DNA of 50,664 nt, from positions 1 to 50,664 of the forward strand of contig JADHLM010000001.1 of the NCBI GenBank assembly GCA_016780665.1, written 5' to 3'. Of this stretch, positions 8,591 to 18,074 are shown in pieces. The notes beneath the pieces were generated by a model. That model did not search any database and was not told the DNA's origin. It saw nothing but the letters and a program-made list of their open reading frames with translations. This DNA is from Hyphomicrobiales bacterium. GTDB taxonomy: Bacteria; Pseudomonadota; Alphaproteobacteria; Rhizobiales; TMED25. The translations under genes and the position numbers were made by a program. Each line of letters begins with the position of its first letter. The stretch's first letter is position 1.

Positions 8591-8620
8591 TTGACTAAAC
8601 AGTATAAAACTATATATAAA
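8591..8620 (+). promoter_or_regulatory. Candidate promoter for tsaC-Nudix
   Basis: TTGACT (8591-8596, 5 of 6 matches to the -35 consensus) is followed by overlapping -10 candidates TATATA (8613-8618, 16-nt spacer) and TATAAA (8615-8620, 18-nt spacer). This is one of the best sigma-70-like matches in the window and lies 25 nt before the ATG, in the divergent gap with xseB. Confidence 0.5.
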
Positions 8621-8644
8621 TATTTTGATTGAGTTAATAAAAAA

Positions 8645-9586
8645 ATGAAAAAAACTATTTATAAACCAAACAATTATAGTCTTAATAAAGCGATAGAAGT
8701 ATTGAATCAGTCCGGGGTTATAGGTTTTCCTACAGAGACTGTCTATGGACTTGGTGGCAACGCATATTCAGATAATGCAATAAATAAGATATATGATATA
8801 AAAAATAGACCCAAAATAAATCCCTTAATTATACATGTCTCTAGTTTTAAACTAGCTGAGACTCTTGGTGAATTTACTGATACTGCAAAAAAGATTGCAT
8901 TACAATTTTGGCCAGGGCCACTAACCATTTTACTTAATAGTAAAGCCAATAATGGCATCTCAGAAATTGCGACTGCAGGACTTAATTCAATTGCAATTAG
9001 GATTCCTTCAAATAAAATCGCTAATCTTTTATTAGAAAAATTTGGTAAGCCAATTGCAGCACCGAGCGCAAATCTGTCTGGTACAGTCAGTTCTACAAGC
9101 GCTTCTCATATTTATGATGATTTTGGAAATCAAATTGACATGATAATTGATGATGGACCATGCTTGCATGGCATAGAATCAACCATCATTGACGCCCGCA
9201 CTCATAAACTTAAAATATTGAGAGAAGGCAGTATTACAAAAGAAAATATTTTTAGAAAAACAAAATTAATTATAAATGAGACCTCAGAGAAGAAAATTAT
9301 TGTACCAGGCCAATTGGAAAAACATTATGCACCAAAGGCATCGCTTAGAATAAATGTTAAAGAGCCGGATAAAGATGAGTTTTATATTACAATAGGAAAG
9401 AGTGATAATTTTACCAACTCTATTAATTTATCACCAAATGCAGATTTATCTGAATTTGCTAATAAGATATATTCGGCTTTAAGAGAGCTAGATGATAGAA
9501 AAATCAAGAAAATTGCGATAGCTCCAATACCTAATTCCGGCATTGGAGAGGCAATTAATGATAGGCTAAAGAGAGCTTCAAAATAA
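8645..9586 (+). CDS. tsaC: L-threonylcarbamoyladenylate synthase (Sua5-type)
   Basis: Makes threonylcarbamoyl-AMP from threonine, bicarbonate and ATP, the first step of the t6A37 tRNA modification. The YrdC domain fills about residues 1-205: GVIGFPTETVYGLGGNA, KNRPKINPLIIHV, FWPGPLTILL, IPSNKIANLLL and KPIAAPSANLSG. The rest, including PGQLEKHYAPKA, is the C-terminal Sua5 domain, so it is a long Sua5-type enzyme (313 residues) rather than a short TsaC. ATG start behind a good promoter. A Nudix gene follows 12 nt later. Confidence 0.95.
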   Translation: MKKTIYKPNNYSLNKAIEVLNQSGVIGFPTETVYGLGGNAYSDNAINKIYDIKNRPKINPLIIHVSSFKLAETLGEFTDTAKKIALQFWPGPLTILLNSKANNGISEIATAGLNSIAIRIPSNKIANLLLEKFGKPIAAPSANLSGTVSSTSASHIYDDFGNQIDMIIDDGPCLHGIESTIIDARTHKLKILREGSITKENIFRKTKLIINETSEKKIIVPGQLEKHYAPKASLRINVKEPDKDEFYITIGKSDNFTNSINLSPNADLSEFANKIYSALRELDDRKIKKIAIAPIPNSGIGEAINDRLKRASK

Positions 9587-9598
9587 TTACAATTAACC

Positions 9599-10012
9599 AT
9601 GATTAAAAGAGATTACCCAGATAGACCAATTAGTGCAGTTGCAGGTGTCATAGTTCATAATCAGAATATATTGTTAGTAAAGAAAAATGCTGATGATAAT
9701 ATATGGAGTATGCCCGGAGGTGCTGTAGAACTTGGAGAGACTCTCCAAAGCGCACTGATAAGGGAAATACATGAAGAAACCTCCATTGATGTTAATGTTC
9801 TAGGATTAATTACAAATTCTAATGTAATTAGGGTTGATGATGAAAATAATATCAGATTACATTATGTTCTATCAGTATATGAATGTTCATACATCAGAGG
9901 AGAGCCAAATTTTGGTGACGATGTGATAGATGCTTCTTGGCACAAACTGGCTGATCTAAATCAGTTAAAACTAATTGATGGAGCTCGTGATATTATTAAG
10001 GGTTATCTATAA
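9599..10012 (+). CDS. Nudix hydrolase
   Basis: A 137-residue single-domain Nudix protein. The Nudix box runs from Gly41 to Ile63: G-x5-E47-x7-R55-E56-x2-E59-E60, with the last glycine of the consensus replaced by serine. Family members hydrolyse nucleoside diphosphates linked to another moiety, using Mg2+ on the glutamates. The substrate cannot be read from sequence. The gene is 12 nt behind tsaC and converges on the reductase gene with a 4-nt gap. Confidence 0.88.
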   Translation: MIKRDYPDRPISAVAGVIVHNQNILLVKKNADDNIWSMPGGAVELGETLQSALIREIHEETSIDVNVLGLITNSNVIRVDDENNIRLHYVLSVYECSYIRGEPNFGDDVIDASWHKLADLNQLKLIDGARDIIKGYL

Positions 10013-10016
10013 TAAC

Positions 10017-11006
10017 TTAGTTTTCTAATATTATTCTTTTTCTATTTCTTCCAGCAATCATTAATTCTGCTCTATTTAAAGCATCAGTGATAGAAATTTT
10101 CTCTGTAAATTGCAGAATATCTTTCGCATCAATTAAATCAAATAGATTATCCCATACATCTCTCCTCTTTTGTTTAGGACAAAAAGATGAGTCAATGCCT
10201 ATCAGTTTAATGCCTCTCAGAATGAAAGGGGCAACATTACTATTTAGATTTAATCCTAGAACTTGACCACAAACTGATACAACACCGGCCCTCTTCGTTT
10301 GTGTGATAATATTCTCTAAAATATTACCACCAACTACATCAACAGCTCCTGCCCATAATTCTTTTGAAAGCATCTTTGGTTTATCCATAAAATCTTGAGC
10401 ATCAAGTATTTCAATAGATCCAAATTCCTCTAAATAGGACCTATTTTCTTTTTTCCGTGATGTAACAACAGATACTTCATATCCATATTTTAATAATAAT
10501 TTAACTGCAATCCCACCAACAGCTCCTGATGGACCAGTTACTAGGATTTTTCCATCGCAAGGTGTAATATTATTCTCAATTATACTTTTCACAGCTAGAC
10601 CAGCCGTAAGTCCAGCAGTACCCAAACCCATGACATTATCATAGGTATAATGATCTGGTATTTTGATTAATTTCTTTTCTTCAAATGAGCAGTGAGAAGA
10701 TAAACCACCATGGTACAATTCACCAAGTCCCCAACCAGTTGTGAAAACTTTGTCTCCTTCTTTTATATATTTTCCTTTTGATTTAATAACTACTCCACTA
10801 AAATCTATTCCAGGTATAAGAGGAAAGTTTCTAATTATTCGAGCAGTTCCTGTTAGTGCAAGGGCATCCTTATAGTTAATCGCAGAATTTTTTATTTCAA
10901 CCGTTACCTCATTATCAAGATATTTGTATCCATCAAGCTCAAGATATTGTGCTTTTGTAGTTTCTCGCTCTTGGGTAATGAGCCATGCATTAATAGTTTT
11001 TGGCAT
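10017..11006 (-). CDS. YhdH/AcuI-type quinone oxidoreductase, possible acryloyl-CoA reductase
   Basis: Medium-chain dehydrogenase/reductase of 329 residues without structural zinc cysteines. Family blocks are KNSAINYKDALALTGT, PLIPGIDFSGVV, TTGWGLGELYHGG, GLGTAGLTAGL, the NADPH site TGPSGAVGGIAV, VDVVGG and IKLIGIDSS. These match the YhdH/YhfP/AcuI group. AcuI reduces the toxic acryloyl-CoA formed in DMSP and acrylate catabolism, which would make sense in a marine bacterium, but no DMSP lyase or other acu gene is here. AcuI and YhdH cannot be told apart by eye. ATG start. Confidence 0.85.
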   Translation of the reverse strand: MPKTINAWLITQERETTKAQYLELDGYKYLDNEVTVEIKNSAINYKDALALTGTARIIRNFPLIPGIDFSGVVIKSKGKYIKEGDKVFTTGWGLGELYHGGLSSHCSFEEKKLIKIPDHYTYDNVMGLGTAGLTAGLAVKSIIENNITPCDGKILVTGPSGAVGGIAVKLLLKYGYEVSVVTSRKKENRSYLEEFGSIEILDAQDFMDKPKMLSKELWAGAVDVVGGNILENIITQTKRAGVVSVCGQVLGLNLNSNVAPFILRGIKLIGIDSSFCPKQKRRDVWDNLFDLIDAKDILQFTEKISITDALNRAELMIAGRNRKRIILEN

Positions 11007-11081
11007 ATTAATATTTTTAAAAATGATATTTCATATATAATTTAATATATAATAGATAAAATATTTTTAAAAAAATTAAAC

Positions 11082-11843
11082 ATGGATCTTTTATCAAATA
11101 GAGAAGTTATTGAAATATCGGGTAATGACTCAATTTCTTTTTTACAAAACATTGTTACAAATGACGTGACAGAAATTAATTTAAAGAAAATAATTCATTC
11201 ATTTCTTCTCACAAGTAAAGGCAAAATCTTATTTGATTTCTACTTACATAAATTTGAAGAGAAGATTTTAGTTGATATAGATAGAAAATTTTCTGAGGAA
11301 CTATTAAAATATCTATTTTTTTATAAACTTAGAAGTGATGTCAGACTCGATAGGTTAAATAATCTATTTGTGTACTGGACGCAGCAAAATATAAGCCATC
11401 CAAAAGATCCAAGAAATCCTGACAATGGAACGAGGTTTGTTAATTATAAATTAATGGGTGATAACATAAATGCAACTGAAGATGACTATGATGATAATAG
11501 AATTTTTAATTCCGTAGTCGAATTAGGAAAGGATTATTATTCGGATACAATATTTCCACATGAATTACCATATTATACTAAATCAATTTCATTCAAAAAG
11601 GGGTGTTTTATTGGGCAAGAGATTATTTCTAGAGTATTCCATCAAAAAGCACTTTCAAAAAAAACCTTCACAAGGTTACCTTTTAAAGGAAAACCACAAC
11701 CCCCTGGCACCCCCCTAATGGATAGCCACAAACAGATTGGATTTTATGGTACGCAATCTAACAATTATTGTTTGGTATATATTGATAGAGCGTTATCGGA
11801 ACCAGATATGTATCTAATTGATGGTGAACTTAAAACTAAATGA
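11082..11843 (+). CDS. ygfZ: YgfZ/GcvT-domain (IBA57-like) folate-binding protein
   Basis: A 253-residue protein of the YgfZ/IBA57 family, which uses tetrahydrofolate to help maintain certain iron-sulfur enzymes. The hallmark KGCFIGQE is at residues 173-180, with Cys175 the conserved cysteine. The N-terminal half has ISFLQNIVTNDV and SKGKILFDFYL, shared with GcvT-like proteins. It is shorter than true GcvT (about 360 residues) and lacks its C-terminal barrel length. Divergent from the acuI-like gene. A link to the iron-sulfur enzyme NadA next door is possible but inferred. Confidence 0.88.
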   Translation: MDLLSNREVIEISGNDSISFLQNIVTNDVTEINLKKIIHSFLLTSKGKILFDFYLHKFEEKILVDIDRKFSEELLKYLFFYKLRSDVRLDRLNNLFVYWTQQNISHPKDPRNPDNGTRFVNYKLMGDNINATEDDYDDNRIFNSVVELGKDYYSDTIFPHELPYYTKSISFKKGCFIGQEIISRVFHQKALSKKTFTRLPFKGKPQPPGTPLMDSHKQIGFYGTQSNNYCLVYIDRALSEPDMYLIDGELKTK

Positions 11844-11906
11844 TCAATTATTGAGCTTTGAATTTTTTTTTTAAATTAATAAAAATTTTATCTTATTTTA
11901 CTAAAC

Positions 11907-11912
11907 TATAAT
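11907..11912 (+). promoter_or_regulatory. Candidate -10 element for nadABC
   Basis: A perfect TATAAT lies in the 147-nt gap before nadA. An alternative is a TTGTTT at 11912-11917 with a -10 inside the (TA)7 run at 11935 or so (17-nt spacer). The two cannot be separated by eye. Confidence 0.25.
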
Positions 11913-11930
11913 TGTTTTTAGGTACGATTG

Positions 11931-11944
11931 TATATATATATATA
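11931..11944 (+). repeat. (TA)7 dinucleotide run upstream of nadA
   Basis: Seven TA units followed by GAGAGA, 56-69 nt before the nadA ATG. It lies where a -10 element could sit, so a change in unit number would alter promoter spacing. The rest of the 11844-11990 gap holds only AT-rich sequence, including a T-run at about 11863-11872 without a convincing stem. Confidence 0.6.
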
Positions 11945-11999
11945 GAGAGAATAAAATTAAGGTTCTTTAAAAGATAAAGAGATAACTTACTTGACATCA

Positions 12000-13013
12000 A
12001 TGACAAATTTACCAAATCTTGAATTCACTGCTGAATTAGCAATAGAAATGCAACCTTATTACGAGAAGGTTAGGAGAGTTATTCCAGAAATAGAATGGCC
12101 TATGCATGCTCCATATATTAAAGCCATAAATGATATCAAAAAAGAAAAGAATGCTGTTTTACTAGTACATAACTATCAAACACCAGAAATTTATCATTGT
12201 GTTGCAGATTTTGTTGGAGATAGCTTGGCGCTATCAAAAGAAGCAGCGCGTACAGATGCAGATATAATAGTACAATGTGGTGTTCATTTTATGGCTGAAA
12301 CATCAAAAATATTAAATCCAGATAAGATTGTACTTTCACCAGATTTAAATGCAGGTTGTTCCCTTGCTGAATCAATTACTGCAGATGATGTTAGATCTTT
12401 AAAAACAAAGTATCCTGGAATACCAGTGGTGACCTATGTCAATACTTCTGCTGAAGTCAAAGCTGAGTCAGATATTTGCTGTACCTCAGGAAACGCAAGG
12501 AGGGTGATTGAATCTCTTGGAGTTAATAAAGTGATATTTATTCCTGACAAATATTTAGCACAAAATATTGCAAATGAGACTGATATAGAGATTATTACAT
12601 GGGATACTGGCAGTTGTGAAGTTCACGAACTATTCACTCCAAATGATTTAATTGAAGCAAGAGAAAACGAAGACGATCTAAAAATTATTGCTCATCCTGA
12701 GTGTCCACCTGATGTTATTAAAGAAGCTGATTTTTCTGGATCAACTGCAAATATGATCAGTTGGGTAACGAATAATAAGCCTAAAAAAGTTATGATGGTA
12801 ACAGAATGCTCAATGAGTGATAACATTGCAGCTGAAAATCCAGAGGTAGAATTTGTAAGACCATGCAATTTATGCCCACATATGAAGAAGATAACATTGC
12901 CAAAAATTCTTGATAATCTTATTTATCTGAATAATGAGATCAAAATTGATCCTATTATTGCAAAAAAGGCATTCAACGCAGTAGATAGAATGATAAAATT
13001 AGATATATCATAA
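12000..13013 (+). CDS. nadA: Quinolinate synthase
   Basis: Condenses iminoaspartate with dihydroxyacetone phosphate to quinolinate using a [4Fe-4S] cluster. The three expected ligands are visible in AGCSLAES, TGSCEVHE and NLCPHM, 86 residues apart each, as in characterised NadA proteins. Other blocks are HNYQTPEIYH, FVGDSLAL, GVHFMAETSKILNP and VMMVTECSMSDN. The start is placed at ATG 12000 (337 residues). A TTG at 11991 is in frame three codons upstream and has AAGAGA 8 nt before it, so it is a real alternative. First gene of nadA-nadB-nadC. Confidence 0.96.
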   Translation: MTNLPNLEFTAELAIEMQPYYEKVRRVIPEIEWPMHAPYIKAINDIKKEKNAVLLVHNYQTPEIYHCVADFVGDSLALSKEAARTDADIIVQCGVHFMAETSKILNPDKIVLSPDLNAGCSLAESITADDVRSLKTKYPGIPVVTYVNTSAEVKAESDICCTSGNARRVIESLGVNKVIFIPDKYLAQNIANETDIEIITWDTGSCEVHELFTPNDLIEARENEDDLKIIAHPECPPDVIKEADFSGSTANMISWVTNNKPKKVMMVTECSMSDNIAAENPEVEFVRPCNLCPHMKKITLPKILDNLIYLNNEIKIDPIIAKKAFNAVDRMIKLDIS

Positions 13014-13024
13014 GGTATATTCTA

Positions 13025-14545
13025 GTGAACTCACTGAATAATAGCATAGTAATTGTTGGCGCAGGACTGGCTGGTTTGTTTACAGCAATTAAACTAGCGC
13101 CTCTAAATGTAGTAATTGTTGCATCAAAAAAATTAGGTTCTGGTACATCAAGCCAATGGGCTCAGGCAGGCATTGCAGCCGCAATGGGAAAATCTGACTC
13201 AATTTCATCGCATCTCAAAGATACAATTGATGTTGGGGGTGGTATTGTAGATAAAAAAATAGCTGAACTAGTTGTAACTAATGGTCCAAATAGGGTTAAT
13301 GATTTAATCGCCCTCGGTGTCCCATTTGATAAAGACACGAATAATGAGTTAATTCTTAGAAAAGAAGCGGCACATCAACATAATAGAATTGTTTCTGTTA
13401 GAGGAGATATGACGGGAAAGAAAATCATGGAGACCCTCACTCAGATTGTAAAAAAATCGGATCACATCCGGATTATTGAAGGATACAATGCTACAGAGCT
13501 TCATCAAATTGACGGTAAAATTGAAGGAATAAGTATACAAAAAGATAATAAAGTTGAGTTGTTTAATTCAAATTGTGTTGTATTAGCAACAGGAGGAATT
13601 GGCCAGTTATATAAAATAACAACCAACTCAAAAGAAGCACTTGGTGATGGAGTTGGAATGGCAGCACGAGCTGGAGCCGTTTTGTCGGACATGGAATTTG
13701 TTCAATTCCATCCAACCGCTTTCGATATTGGCATTGATCCTGCTCCTCTTGCAACTGAAGCTCTGCGCGGTGAAGGAGCATTAATAGTAAATTCAAAAGA
13801 TGAAAGATTTATCTACCAAAGTCATAAAGATGGTGAACTGGCACCTCGTGACATTGTTTCAAGGTCAATTTTTCAGGAGCAACAAAATGGCCAAAAAGTT
13901 TTTCTAGATTGTAGGGGTGATTTGGGTAAGAGGATGATTAACGATTTCCCAACTGTTTATCAATTATGTAGAAATTCGGGCATAAATCCTAGTGAAGATA
14001 AGATTCCCATATCACCCGCCGCACACTATCATATGGGTGGTATATTAACTGATGAGGATGGAAAAACAAATATTGAAGGACTTTATGCTTGCGGTGAAAA
14101 CGCATGTAGTGGTGTACATGGGGCAAATAGACTTGCATCAAACTCACTCTTAGAAGCTATTGTATTTGGGGATATAATATCAAAAAATATAAAAGAAAAT
14201 ACAAACAAATCAATGTCTAATAGAGAAGTTAGAATAACATTGTCTAAGTCCAAGTCCCTATCTCAACTAAAACTTCAAGAATTGAGATCCATTATGACTG
14301 AATTTGTTGGTGTAGAAAGAGATCAAGAAGGATTAAAAAAAGCCTATAACATTGTTAAAGATATGCATAGTGAATATGCCTTAGATGGATTTATAAATAA
14401 TAGTTTGATAACATCCCTATTAATTATACAATCAGCATTAAAAAGAGAAGAACACAGAGGAAGTCACTATCGAAAAGATTTTCCAAAATTAAATCAGAAA
14501 CTTAACTCTAGAAGTTTTATAACTTATAACGATCTTGAATTATGA
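13025..14545 (+). CDS. nadB: L-aspartate oxidase
   Basis: FAD enzyme that oxidises L-aspartate to iminoaspartate, passed on to NadA. The N-terminal dinucleotide-binding motif is IVIVGAGLAGLFTAIKLA. Then come SSQWAQAGIAAAMG, AAHQHNRIVSVRGD, LATGGIGQLY, FVQFHPTAFD, EALRGEGALIVN, DIVSRSIFQE, HYHMGGI and CSGVHGANRLASNSLLE, all standard for NadB/fumarate-reductase-type flavoproteins. 506 residues from a GTG start at 13025, 11 nt after nadA. nadC overlaps its stop codon. Confidence 0.97.
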   Translation: MNSLNNSIVIVGAGLAGLFTAIKLAPLNVVIVASKKLGSGTSSQWAQAGIAAAMGKSDSISSHLKDTIDVGGGIVDKKIAELVVTNGPNRVNDLIALGVPFDKDTNNELILRKEAAHQHNRIVSVRGDMTGKKIMETLTQIVKKSDHIRIIEGYNATELHQIDGKIEGISIQKDNKVELFNSNCVVLATGGIGQLYKITTNSKEALGDGVGMAARAGAVLSDMEFVQFHPTAFDIGIDPAPLATEALRGEGALIVNSKDERFIYQSHKDGELAPRDIVSRSIFQEQQNGQKVFLDCRGDLGKRMINDFPTVYQLCRNSGINPSEDKIPISPAAHYHMGGILTDEDGKTNIEGLYACGENACSGVHGANRLASNSLLEAIVFGDIISKNIKENTNKSMSNREVRITLSKSKSLSQLKLQELRSIMTEFVGVERDQEGLKKAYNIVKDMHSEYALDGFINNSLITSLLIIQSALKREEHRGSHYRKDFPKLNQKLNSRSFITYNDLEL

Positions 14546-15393
14546 GCAAAATTATGAATATACCAAATCATATCCTCTCACCGCTGGTAGAAAATGCTCT
14601 CAATGAGGATTTTGGTTCGTTTGGTGATCTCACAAGTATTTCCTTTCAAGATTCTGATAAAGAACTAACTGCATCCATAAGCTCAAATCAAGATGGAGTT
14701 ATTTCAGGCTTGCTATGTGCTAAAATGGTTTTTAATAAAATCGACAACACATTAAATTTTATGCCACAAGTTAAAGATGCTGATTTTGTTAAATCCGGAA
14801 CTGAAATTGCAAAAATTCAGGGGAATGCTTATTCTATTCTTGCTGGCGAAAGAACTGCATTAAATTTCTTAGGACATCTTTCTGGAATATCATCAGAGAC
14901 ATATAAATTAGTTCAGATGATTTCTGATACAAAGGCATTAATTCTGTCGACAAGAAAGACCACACCCGGTCTACGTGTACTTGAAAAATATGCCGTTAAA
15001 TGTGGTGGCGGTCAAAACCACAGATTTGGTCTAGACTATGGTATCCTTATTAAGGATAACCATATTAAAGCAGCAGGAAGTATCAGTAAGGCAGTAGAAC
15101 TGACTCTAAATAACAAACCCTATTTATCTGAAATTGAAGTTGAAGTAGATACAGTTGAACAATTTAAGGAATGCCAAGAGCTCGGTATAAAATATATATT
15201 ATTAGATAATATGACTCCTGAGCAGATAGAGGAATGTATCAAATACAATAAAAACAACTCTGTTCTTGAAGCCTCAGGTGGAATTACTTCAAACACAATA
15301 CAGGGTATTGCAAGAACTGGAGTAAATTATATATCCATTGGAAGATTAACTCACTCGTCACCTGCGCTTGATTTAAGTTTGCATATTCTCTAA
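14542..15393 (+). CDS. nadC: Nicotinate-nucleotide diphosphorylase (carboxylating)
   Basis: Converts quinolinate and PRPP to nicotinate mononucleotide, completing de novo pyridine-ring synthesis. Type II phosphoribosyltransferase of 283 residues with AGERTALNFLGHLSGI, STRKTTPGLRVLEKYAV, CGGGQNHRFGL, LIKDNHI, EIEVEVDT, LLDNM and EASGGIT. ATG overlaps the nadB TGA by 4 nt (ATGA), so translation is coupled. Its last 21 nt overlap the end of ppdK on the other strand. Confidence 0.97.
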   Translation: MSKIMNIPNHILSPLVENALNEDFGSFGDLTSISFQDSDKELTASISSNQDGVISGLLCAKMVFNKIDNTLNFMPQVKDADFVKSGTEIAKIQGNAYSILAGERTALNFLGHLSGISSETYKLVQMISDTKALILSTRKTTPGLRVLEKYAVKCGGGQNHRFGLDYGILIKDNHIKAAGSISKAVELTLNNKPYLSEIEVEVDTVEQFKECQELGIKYILLDNMTPEQIEECIKYNKNNSVLEASGGITSNTIQGIARTGVNYISIGRLTHSSPALDLSLHIL

Positions 15394-18057
15394 AAACTTT
15401 TTTTTAATTTCAGCTTGCGCAGCAGCTAGACGGGCTATAGGAACTCTATATGGAGAACACGAAACATAATCTAAATTATTATTTGCACAAAAGATAATTG
15501 ATTTAGGATCACCACCATGCTCACCGCATATACCAAGTTTAATACCAGGTTTAATCCTTCTACCTCTTTCTGCAGAAATTTTTACTAATTCACCCACGCC
15601 CTCTATATCAATTGATACAAAAGGATCCTTCTCAAGGATATTTTTATCAACATATTCCTGAAGAAACTTTGAAGAGTCATCCCTACTTATCCCAAAAGTA
15701 GTTTGTGTCAGGTCATTGGTCCCATATGAAAAGAAATCGGCAACTTCGGCTATTTCATCAGACTTTAGGGCTGCCCGAGGGAGCTCAATCATTGTACCAA
15801 CAGTATAATTTAGTTCGATTTTATGCTCATACATGACGTCTTGAGCTGCTTTATCGATCACTCTCTTAACAATCTCAAGTTCCTTTCTGGATGTGATTAG
15901 AGGTACCATTATTTCTGGACAAATTATATTTTTAGTCTTGTTATAAATTTCTACGCTTGCTTCAAAAATGGCCTTTGCTTGCATTTCAGGTATTTCTGGG
16001 TATGTAATCGCCAGTCTACAACCACGATGACCTAACATAGGATTAGTTTCAATAAGTTCAGTAACTCTATCTTTCAAATTTTCAACCGATGTATTAAGAG
16101 AAGCTGCAACTTCTTCAAAATCATTTTCCTCATGCGGTAAGAATTCATGTAATGGTGGGTCAAGCAATCTTATAGTTACTGGCAAGTCACCCATAACCTC
16201 AAATAACTCAATAAAATCATTCTTTTGCATTGGCAACAACTTAGACAAGGCAACCCTCCTTGCTTGCTCATCTGTTGCTAGAATCATTTCTCTAACAGAA
16301 TTTATTCTACCTTCATCAAAAAACATATGTTCAGTTCGGCATAACCCTATACCTTCGGCACCAAAATTCTTTGCAACACTAGCATCAAGTTTTGTTTCTG
16401 CATTAGCACGAATTTTTAGCTTACGAATATCATCTGCCCATTTCATTATTTTTTCAAAATCACCTGATAGGTCAGGGTCCTTCATTTTGACTTCACCGCT
16501 GATAATATTACCATTTGTACCATCAATTGTTATTATATCTCCTGACTTAAATTTCTTATTGCCAACTATAAATAACTCATTTTCATAATCAATTCTTATA
16601 GATCCTGCACCCGAGATACATGGCCTGCCCATACCCCGAGCTACAACTGCTGCATGACTTGTCATTCCTCCACGGGTTGTAAGTATTCCTTGTGCTGCAT
16701 GCATGCCATGTATATCCTCTGGACTTGTCTCGATCCTTGTTAGGATAACTTTTTCGCCGTCGTTTGAAGCTTTCTCTGCATCATCTGCGTTAAAAACTAT
16801 TTTACCCGAAGCAGCCCCAGGTGATGCGGGTAAACCAGTGGCAATTATGTTTAGTTCTTCGCTTTCATCAATTGTGGGATGAAGTAATTGGTCAAGGCTA
16901 CTTGGGTCTACCCTTGAAATTGCAATTTCTTTTGAAATCACTCCTTGTTCATACATATCAACTGCTATCTTAATAGCAGCAGAAGTTGTTCTTTTACCCG
17001 AACGTGTTTGTAATATCCATAGTTTTCCTTGTTGAATTGTAAATTCAATGTCTTGCATATCAAGATAGTGTTTTTCAAGTTTATTTGCTAACCCAATCAA
17101 GTCTTGATAAATATTTGGCATAAGTTTTTCGAGCGATACAGCATCAGAATTTGCCTCTATTCTTGCCTCTTCAGTTATATTCTGTGGTGTACGAATACCT
17201 GCTACTACATCTTCACCTTGAGCATTTATTAGAAATTCTCCATAAAATTTATTCTCACCATTTGATGGGTTTCTTGTAAAAGCAACACCCGTAGCACTGT
17301 TGTCATCTAAATTACCAAATACCATGGCTTGAACATTTACAGCTGTACCCCAATGATCTGGAATATCATTTAATTTTCGGTATGTAATCGCTCTATTATT
17401 CTGCCATGATAGAAATACGGATGATATAGACCCCCATAGCTGCTCATTAACATCTTGTGGGAAATCTTTTCCAATCACTTCTTTTACTTTTTCTTTATAT
17501 AATGAGACTATTGATTTCCAATCAGCACCATTTAAATCTGTATCTAGTAAGTAATTATTTTCAGCTTTATAATCCTCAAGTATATCTTCAAAATAATGGT
17601 GCTCTATATTTAAAACAACATCAGAATACATTTGGATAAATCTTCTATATGAGTCATAGGCAAACCTCTCATCTCCGCTTTTTTTGGCTAGCCCAATAAC
17701 AGTTTTATCATTAAGACCAAGATTGAGAACTGTATCTAACATACCTGGCATTGATGATCTTGCACCAGACCTTACAGAGACTAACAGTGGGTCCTCATTA
17801 GAACCAAATTTGTTATCTACTAGACTTTCTATTTTGGCAATTGCATCAGCAACCTGTTCATCTAAATCATCAGGGAAATTTTTGTTATTTGCATAAAACT
17901 CGTTACAAACTTCTGTAGTAATAGTAAACCCAGGAGGAACTGGTAGACCCAGTTTAGACATTTCTGCAAGGTTAGCACCCTTACCACCTAGGAGATTACG
18001 CATATCTGCGTCACCGTCAGTCATTTCCTTGCTAAAAACATATACCCATTTACTCAT
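15373..18057 (-). CDS. ppdK: Pyruvate, phosphate dikinase
   Basis: Interconverts pyruvate, ATP and phosphate with phosphoenolpyruvate, AMP and pyrophosphate; in alphaproteobacteria it serves PEP synthesis or pyrophosphate-saving glycolysis. 894 residues with the three usual parts: an ATP-grasp domain (GGKGANLAEMSKLGLPVPPG, SVRSGARSSMPGMLDT), the swivelling phosphohistidine domain (GGMTSHAAVVARGMGRPC) and the PEP/pyruvate barrel (GIGLCRTEHMFF, GHRGCRLAITYPEI, MIELPRAAL, FFSYGTNDLTQTTFG, GICGEHGGDP with the catalytic Cys). ATG with AGGAT upstream. It follows glyS by 17 nt and is likely in the glyQ-glyS transcript. Confidence 0.97.
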   Translation of the reverse strand: MSKWVYVFSKEMTDGDADMRNLLGGKGANLAEMSKLGLPVPPGFTITTEVCNEFYANNKNFPDDLDEQVADAIAKIESLVDNKFGSNEDPLLVSVRSGARSSMPGMLDTVLNLGLNDKTVIGLAKKSGDERFAYDSYRRFIQMYSDVVLNIEHHYFEDILEDYKAENNYLLDTDLNGADWKSIVSLYKEKVKEVIGKDFPQDVNEQLWGSISSVFLSWQNNRAITYRKLNDIPDHWGTAVNVQAMVFGNLDDNSATGVAFTRNPSNGENKFYGEFLINAQGEDVVAGIRTPQNITEEARIEANSDAVSLEKLMPNIYQDLIGLANKLEKHYLDMQDIEFTIQQGKLWILQTRSGKRTTSAAIKIAVDMYEQGVISKEIAISRVDPSSLDQLLHPTIDESEELNIIATGLPASPGAASGKIVFNADDAEKASNDGEKVILTRIETSPEDIHGMHAAQGILTTRGGMTSHAAVVARGMGRPCISGAGSIRIDYENELFIVGNKKFKSGDIITIDGTNGNIISGEVKMKDPDLSGDFEKIMKWADDIRKLKIRANAETKLDASVAKNFGAEGIGLCRTEHMFFDEGRINSVREMILATDEQARRVALSKLLPMQKNDFIELFEVMGDLPVTIRLLDPPLHEFLPHEENDFEEVAASLNTSVENLKDRVTELIETNPMLGHRGCRLAITYPEIPEMQAKAIFEASVEIYNKTKNIICPEIMVPLITSRKELEIVKRVIDKAAQDVMYEHKIELNYTVGTMIELPRAALKSDEIAEVADFFSYGTNDLTQTTFGISRDDSSKFLQEYVDKNILEKDPFVSIDIEGVGELVKISAERGRRIKPGIKLGICGEHGGDPKSIIFCANNNLDYVSCSPYRVPIARLAAAQAEIKKKFLENMQT

Positions 18058-18074
18058 AATATATCCTTTAGGTT

